NCBI GenBank assembly: GCA_947311845.1
Contig: CAMZMU010000071.1
Location: forward strand, 22,047,236 to 22,111,235
From: Poa pratensis
Taxonomy: Eukaryota > Streptophyta > Magnoliopsida > Poales > Poaceae
Direction of reading: 5' to 3'
Length of the DNA stretch: 64,000 bases
Shown: positions 58,437 to 64,000 of the stretch, piece after piece
Numbering within the stretch: position 1 is the first letter of the stretch
Layout: the number at the start of each line of letters is the position of its first letter
Position numbers and translations under genes: made by a program
Notes under the pieces: model-generated
What the model saw: the letters and a program-made list of their open reading frames with translations, nothing else
Told to the model about the DNA's origin: nothing
Databases searched by the model: none

Positions 58437-60801
58437 CCCATGCTCGTCCCGAGTATGAAGGTGATAAAACTAACATGGACTTTGCATTTTAATACTATCA
58501 ATGGATATCAAAGGTGATTACTATTGCTACATAGAGTCAAATGATTCATTCTTCAAAGGAATAACAATATGCAAGATAAATTATGAAGTGATATCAAATA
58601 CTCAATGTAAAGATGTTCAATGATAAATTCACAAAGTGTAATATAGAAGAAAGTACTATGGACCAAATGTATGCATAATGAAAAGTAAAAACATCCTATG
58701 GTGGTCATAGAGTACTTCTTATGAAAACTGAATATAAAAGGTGGACACTTTGGATAGATAAATAAGTAGAGGTAAAGCATGAATAAGTTTCATCTAACTT
58801 CCAAACACTTCTACTTAAGTTAATGCTTGCAATGTGGTAGTCATTGGTGTGGAGCTCTCATTACCCCTATCATAGCATCTTGAATGATTAATGTTTAAAG
58901 TGAAAGCAAATATGAGTGGTGTGCTTGACAATGTATTGGTTGAATGTCTCATGTCCCTTGAATACAAGTACCTACACCATGTGTTACTCACTTTGGTCCA
59001 CAAAGTAAATTCAAATAAAGGTCATTGCAAGTAATAATAGTATCATCAAGAACTGCACTGGGGTACCTCTTGCCCCTTGACATGAACAAGCCCATGTCAA
59101 AACAACAAGACAAACAGACAATGAACAATCTCAGCACTCTTTTATTTACTATGGGTATAGCTTTTTATTATGAGGTGCATCACTGAATGAACATTATGGT
59201 TATGCTGTAAATTTCCACCATGAATGATGCATGGCTTAGATTAGCGGCCCAGGCATTTCTCTAACCATTTATACAAACTCTTTGAACTTACTAAGTATCC
59301 ACATTCATTTCACCCATGATAGGCATCCATAAACAAAAGTACATGACATCAACTAAATATAAATAAGTGCAATGTTGAAAGCTTGCCATGTGACAGCACA
59401 TATGGGCTAACTCCCAACCAAAACAATTGTCAAGCCCACAACTTCATAATTTTAATCACAATGGTTCATGCTTATTAAATGCAATAAAAGTAAATTGTGC
59501 ATCAAGTTCGTGAGAGCTTTTAACCAATTTTTCCCATGACAATCAATAACATAAGCATTTAAATTCAGAAATGTAGATAACACAATATAACATGATAAAC
59601 ATACTTGGAATAGCATAAAGCTAATAGGTAGATATGGTGGACTCACTGGAAAAACTTTGGTTGAAGGTGTTGGGAAACAAGCTTTTTACTTGTTGTAATT
59701 TTTGGGCTAGCAATAGGGAGAAAGTTGACCATCTAAATGCATGCATAAGTGTCCATAGAACTAATCAATCCATGTTAAACCAAGTAAAGTTAAAATTCAA
59801 CATCTAAACATGGTAAAAGATAGCTCTTGACAACACACTTGCAAATTAACATTCATTCAAAGCACATGAATTATGCAACTATATGTATCTTTTAAAATCA
59901 ACTCAAACATCCCTATCCCAATATATTTAATAGCATCCAACATAATTCAACCCAAACTTCCAGTAGCTCTCTCATATATAAATGATAGTGGTGGTCTTAT
60001 TAACAAACCGAAATAACAAAAGCAAAAAAAACAGACGCTCCAAGTTTATACGATAAAGTGCTTTGATCGAAAAACAGAAGTTAGACGTGTGCAAACCGAG
60101 AGTGTGTTGGTCTAGTGGGGTTGTCTTGACATCCCCAAGCTTATGGTCTTCACCATCCTTGGATAGCTCTTGGTGCAGCTCCTCTAATCCCTGTGAAAAA
60201 ACTTCAAAACACCGTTTCTCCCATTTCTTTTCTGTGGGGTGATATTAGTAGTGATAAACAAATAGGTTCCTTGCTGCATAAAATCCTTAGGCAAAAATTC
60301 ATATGAATGTCCAGAGAGTATATAATGTTGTATGCCTACTCATAAACTCAATTGAATCAAAAAGATTCAAGCAAAAAGCTCAAAGAATGCATCAAACAAT
60401 ATCAAGACAGAATCTGTCCAGAAAAACAGCAGCAGCAAAACGCATTTTTCTACCCTACTTAAACTCGTCAGAAAAATCTGAAAAAATCACGTATACAGAG
60501 GATGAAAAGTTGAAGCTACAGTTCAAATTACAGCTCAATCGGAGTTACAGATAAAAAATGAAAAATCAAACCGTGCACAGACTTCGTGCAGGCAGAAAAC
60601 TCTCCGAAAATGAATAGCAACTTTTCAAACCCAAAATAGGTAAAACTTGGTTCTTTATTAAAAATCCCAGAAACAAAACTAACAAACTACTCTCTTGTTA
60701 CAGCAAGAGGACTCAAAGAAAATCTCAAACAAAAACAACCGGGTTGCCTCCCGTAAAGCGCTTTCTTTATAGCCATATAGCTAGGCTTACTTACTTGATA
60801 A
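58437..60801. other. Non-coding internal region of the Athila-like element
   Basis: About 2.4 kb between protease and polypurine tract, AT-rich, with no polymerase or integrase motifs in any frame. A second TCCCCAAGCTTA motif lies near 60132. Confidence 0.7.
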
Positions 60802-61322
60802 TCAAAGGGGACGTAGCTCATGAGGGAGCTTGAACCTTGGTGTGTCCCTCTTCCTTGGGAAGTGTTCCATGCTCTTCTTGTGTGGAAACTGAAACTTCAC
60901 ATTCCCTTCCTTTGAATCAATAATGGCACCTGTAGTACGAAGAAAAGGTCTTCCCAAAATAATAGGACTAGAGGTTTTATTCCCCATGTCCATGATTAGA
61001 AAATCAACAGGCACAAAAGTCATGTGTAACTCTACCATAACATCACTTACTTTTCCTAGAGCATGTCTAATGGAATCATCAGCAAGTGCAAGTTCAATAG
61101 AGCATTTCTCAATATTTTTAAGTTCAAGGACTTCATATAGTTCTTTAGATAATATAGAGACACTAGATCCTAGATCAAGTATGCATGGTGTGTCTCTTTT
61201 CCAATGGTTACTAGTACTTGGGATCCATATATCCCCAAGCTTAGGTGGTATCATAGCTTCTTGATTGTACCTAGCAATCTTTTCTTTTAAGACATGATTA
61301 GCAATATAGGAACCAAAACCAG
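60802..61322 (-). pseudogene. Retroviral-type aspartic protease of the Athila-like element
   Basis: The minus-strand frame contains the catalytic-loop-like DLGSSVSILSKELYEVL (family DTG/DSG replaced by DLG), the flap region and ILGRPFLRT, ending at a stop at 60802-60804. It continues upstream through PPKLGDIWIPS in the gag frame after a frame change near 61322. The Asp-Leu-Gly variant and the upstream frameshift make activity doubtful. Confidence 0.75.
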
Positions 61323-62791
61323 CTGGTTAATATTAACAGAAGGATCACTTGCAAATTTTTGTAAGATAGAAATTAATTCATGCAAGCTACACTTCTCTAA
61401 ATCAACAAATGGTTCCTTAACTTCACTAAGCATTTTAACTTCCTCAACTTTTTTCTCTAACATAACTAATATAAGAGATTCATCATTTTTAGTTTCATTA
61501 ACTTCTTCCTTTAAACCAACAAGTTGAGACATAAATGGCAACAAATATTCAGGATATTCAAGCAGTTCATTAAGAGTTCCCTCCAAAGTAGAAGGGATAC
61601 TTTCAGCAATATTAATAGAATTCATCCCAACCGTGGGTGGTGCTTGTGGTTTCCCTGCAGACATACTCAATAAAGTGGCTTGATTATCAGCTAGTTTTGA
61701 CAAGGCTTTGTCTAGTCCTGCAGCTTGGAGTTGTAAACCTCTAATATCAGAACTAATAGAAGCAACAGATTTATTCAACTCTTGTATCATGGTATTATGA
61801 CTAGCAACTTGTTCAATAAGAATTTTATTTGCTTCGAAATTATCATTGCTTGATGACATAGGCTTCCATTTATCATTAGCATTAGGATATGGCACTAAAG
61901 GACGGTTGTTAGGAACATATGGGGGTTTATTATAAGAGTTATAATTGTTGTTACCATACCCATTATTACCATAGTTCCTAATGAAGTTGACATCAACATT
62001 TTCAGGATTATTACCAACTAGTTCTTGCAAAGGCATATTTTCAAAATTTTGTTTATTAATAAAAGCAAGAATGGTGTCCATTTTAGATGACAAATCATTT
62101 GTTTCTTCTATAGAGTTCACTTTCTTAGATGAACTAGGTGCTCTATCAGTATGCCATTGACTATAATTTTGCAAGATACTTTCCAAAATGTTCTTAGCTT
62201 CTAAAACAGTTTTTCCCATGAAAGCACCTCCAGCAGCTGAATCAAGTATATTTCTAGACATGTAATTTAGACCATTGTAAAAAGAGTGTAAAATGGTCCA
62301 TTCATTAACCCCATGTGATGGACAAGTTCTAAGCATGAGTTTAATCCTATCCCAAGCCATGGCAACATGTTCATTTTCATTTTGCCTAAAAGAGAGGATA
62401 TTGTTTCTATTTTGCAGTATTTTAACAGGGGATAATATTTCTTAATGAAAGCTTCTTTTAAATCATCCCAAGAATTAATACTACCAGTAGGTAATGAATG
62501 TAGCCACTCTTTAGCTTTTCCTCTAAGTGAGAAAGGAAATAACTTCAGTTTTAAGACATTACTTTCAACATTTTTAAACTTTTGCATGTCACAGATTTCA
62601 ATAAAATCATGAAGATGCATAGAGGCATCCTCAACAGCACTACCACCAAATTGTTCCCTAGTTATCAAGTTTAACAAACTAGGACTAACTTCATAGCTCT
62701 CAGCAGTAATCTCAGGTGTGGTGATAGGCTTAGCAATAAATTGATCATTAGGAGTGTTTGTGTAGTCACACAATTTAGTTCTATCTCCCAT
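61287..62791 (-). pseudogene. Gag of the Athila-like element (frameshifted)
   Basis: Starts MGDRTKLCDYTNTPNDQF at 62791 and contains the retrotransposon gag core: FIEICDMQKF, LKLFPFSLRGKAKEWLHSLP, W..LKEAFIKKYYP. The frame then shifts by an apparent 1-bp loss near 62427. The rest follows in another frame (62360-61287): SHGVNEWTILHSFYNGL, an Asn/Tyr/Gly-rich stretch and a coiled-coil-like segment near 61750. A second 1-bp shift near 61322 separates it from the protease. No CCHC zinc knuckle was seen. Confidence 0.8.
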
Positions 62792-63162
62792 TTTAACAAG
62801 TTTTTATGTGTTTTTAATTTTTTATGCAAAACTGAAAGTAAAATGACACTAATGCAACTCGAAATAACAAATGCAACACAAAATGCAAAACTGAATATAA
62901 AATGCAAACCGAAATATAAAGATGATATGCAAGACAAGAACAAAACAAAATAAAATGATTGTAGGTAAAGATGGATAAGATGATGCTCACGTAGGTGCAA
63001 CTTCCCCAAGCTTAGGTTGTTACACAAGTTGGTGATGAAGTTGACTTGATGTGAGTGATCCTTGGATAAACCTTTCAGCTATGGTTCCCCGGCAACGGCG
63101 CCAGAAAAATCTTTGCTGAGCGCTAAGTTGACGAGGGAATATATTGCGGTGTTGCTTCTATC

Positions 63163-63180
63163 TCCCCGGCAACGGCGCCA
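63163..63180 (-). promoter_or_regulatory. Primer-binding site for tRNA-Asp
   Basis: Minus strand TGGCGCCGTTGCCGGGGA, an 18-nt complement of the plant tRNA-Asp 3' end, as in Athila elements. It lies 10 nt inside the 5' LTR. A second identical 18-mer is at 63086-63103 and a 17-nt variant within the LTR at 63211-63227. Confidence 0.85.
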
Positions 63181-63190
63181 GAAAACGTCT

Positions 63191-64000
63191 TGATGGCCCT
63201 TCACGTAGTTACCCCACAACGGCGCCAGAAAACGGTCTTGACGGCCCTTCGTGTGGTTACCTGCGTGAAAAGTAAATGGGTTAGGTTGAGACTCCAAGTG
63301 CAGAGTGTATGTAGTAGTGGAAGACAGTTTTCCCCACGAGGGGTGACTCGAGGGTTTAATATCGAACTCTCGGGGAACCAGTATTTCAGGTGTTATCTCC
63401 TTATCCTTCTCTTGAGAACCTGCAACAAAATAAATTGTTTTGTGCCCTCAACCTCACCAAGTGGTTGTCAAGCACAAGGTGTGAGAATGATAATAAAATA
63501 AATATGCAAACAGTAGTAAATATGCAATGATGGTAAATAAATATGCAAGGATGATGGTAGTAATGATAAATGATATTTTTGGGTTTTTTATGATGAATGC
63601 AAGATGTAAAAGTGTTTTTGTATTTTCGGATTTAATAATGGCAGCAAACAAAAGTGGTGATAAAAGTGTTGGAAAGTGTTTCTTATGATTAAAAATGGAC
63701 CGGGTTCATGGTTTCACAAATGCATACTCTCTTGATAACGTGGTAGACAATGGAACACTAAAATTAACATGTAAGATGGCAAGACATGGTTTGACAAGTT
63801 ATTAATAATATGGGCATCACGTCCTAACATAGAGATCTCAAGTATAAGTTGTTCTCTCTCTTATGCTCCACCAAGATGCGAACTAAATCATAACACCTTA
63901 GTAATTAAGATAAATCAGAGCATAGCAATAAGTTCAATGACATGAAGTTAAAATAAGAACATGCTAGATCTAGTCATGGAGGTAGTGGTCAAGGTCACAT
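63191..64000 (-). repeat. 5' LTR of the Athila-like element (partial)
   Basis: Matches the 3' LTR from 56633 with about six small differences (for example one fewer A near 63535, C/T near 63989). Runs off the window end; about 980 bp should lie outside. Confidence 0.85.

Larger units (their letters stand above)
56633..64000 (-). mobile_element. Athila-like Ty3/gypsy element, non-autonomous (gag and protease only), cut by window end
   Basis: On the minus strand the order is 5' LTR (63191 to beyond 64000), tRNA-Asp primer site (63163-63180), gag and protease (62791-60802), about 2.4 kb of non-coding DNA, polypurine tract (about 58423-58436) and 3' LTR (58420-56633). The two LTRs differ by only about six changes over the 800 bp that can be compared, so insertion is recent. 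Reverse transcriptase, RNase H and integrase are absent, so it must use another element's enzymes. The target duplication cannot be checked because the other border lies outside the window. Confidence 0.88.

Noticed and set aside
1..64000. tRNA, rRNA, CRISPR, phage or bacterial operon features
   Set aside because: None seen; all gene structure is plant nuclear.

Overview
The window looks like nuclear DNA of a grass, most likely Pooideae. It has interrupted genes with GT-AG introns, very GC-rich 5' coding ends, Stowaway MITEs, an Au-type SINE, grass-type Helitron 3' ends (GC-rich hairpin then CTAG) and Ty3/gypsy elements primed by tRNA-Asp. I cannot name the species. No organellar, bacterial or viral segment, rRNA, tRNA gene or CRISPR array was seen. 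No clearly new functional system was found. The most informative signals are transposon junctions that the window itself can verify.

Layout. 0-5 kb: a broken EDR4-like gene copy next to a PIF/Harbinger element with a decayed transposase, then gypsy reverse-transcriptase debris and a SINE. 5.2-20.1 kb: a Helitron block. Two minus-strand Helitrons lie almost head to tail; the first is split by a plus-strand Helitron whose empty site can be read in the second. 20.6-22.2 kb: an EDR4-like zinc-ribbon gene with an apparent 1-bp frameshift. 23.4-25.3 kb: an intact intronless DYW-type PPR gene (putative RNA-editing factor). 26.0-28.5 kb: a 5'-truncated LINE with a 16-bp target duplication. 29.0-39.4 kb: a 21-exon SCY1-like pseudokinase gene (minus strand) whose introns hold a Stowaway MITE and a hAT element. 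40.7-42.7 kb: a probable solo LTR. 44.1-47.3 kb: a complete three-exon cinnamate 4-hydroxylase gene (CYP73A, minus strand). 47.8-56.6 kb: repeat-rich DNA with a 109-bp minisatellite, a tandem segmental duplication in which one copy carries a LINE-like insertion and the other keeps the empty site, and two hAT elements sharing a terminus. 56.6-64.0 kb: a young, non-autonomous Athila-like gypsy element (gag and protease only), cut by the window end.

The host genes do not form a functional cluster: organelle RNA editing (PPR), tRNA export/trafficking (SCY1-like), phenylpropanoid entry (C4H) and a defence-associated zinc-ribbon protein (EDR4-like). Exon coordinates were set by hand from splice consensus and frame. 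The SCY1-like model (2451 nt) and the C4H model (1518 nt) both close in frame, which supports them.
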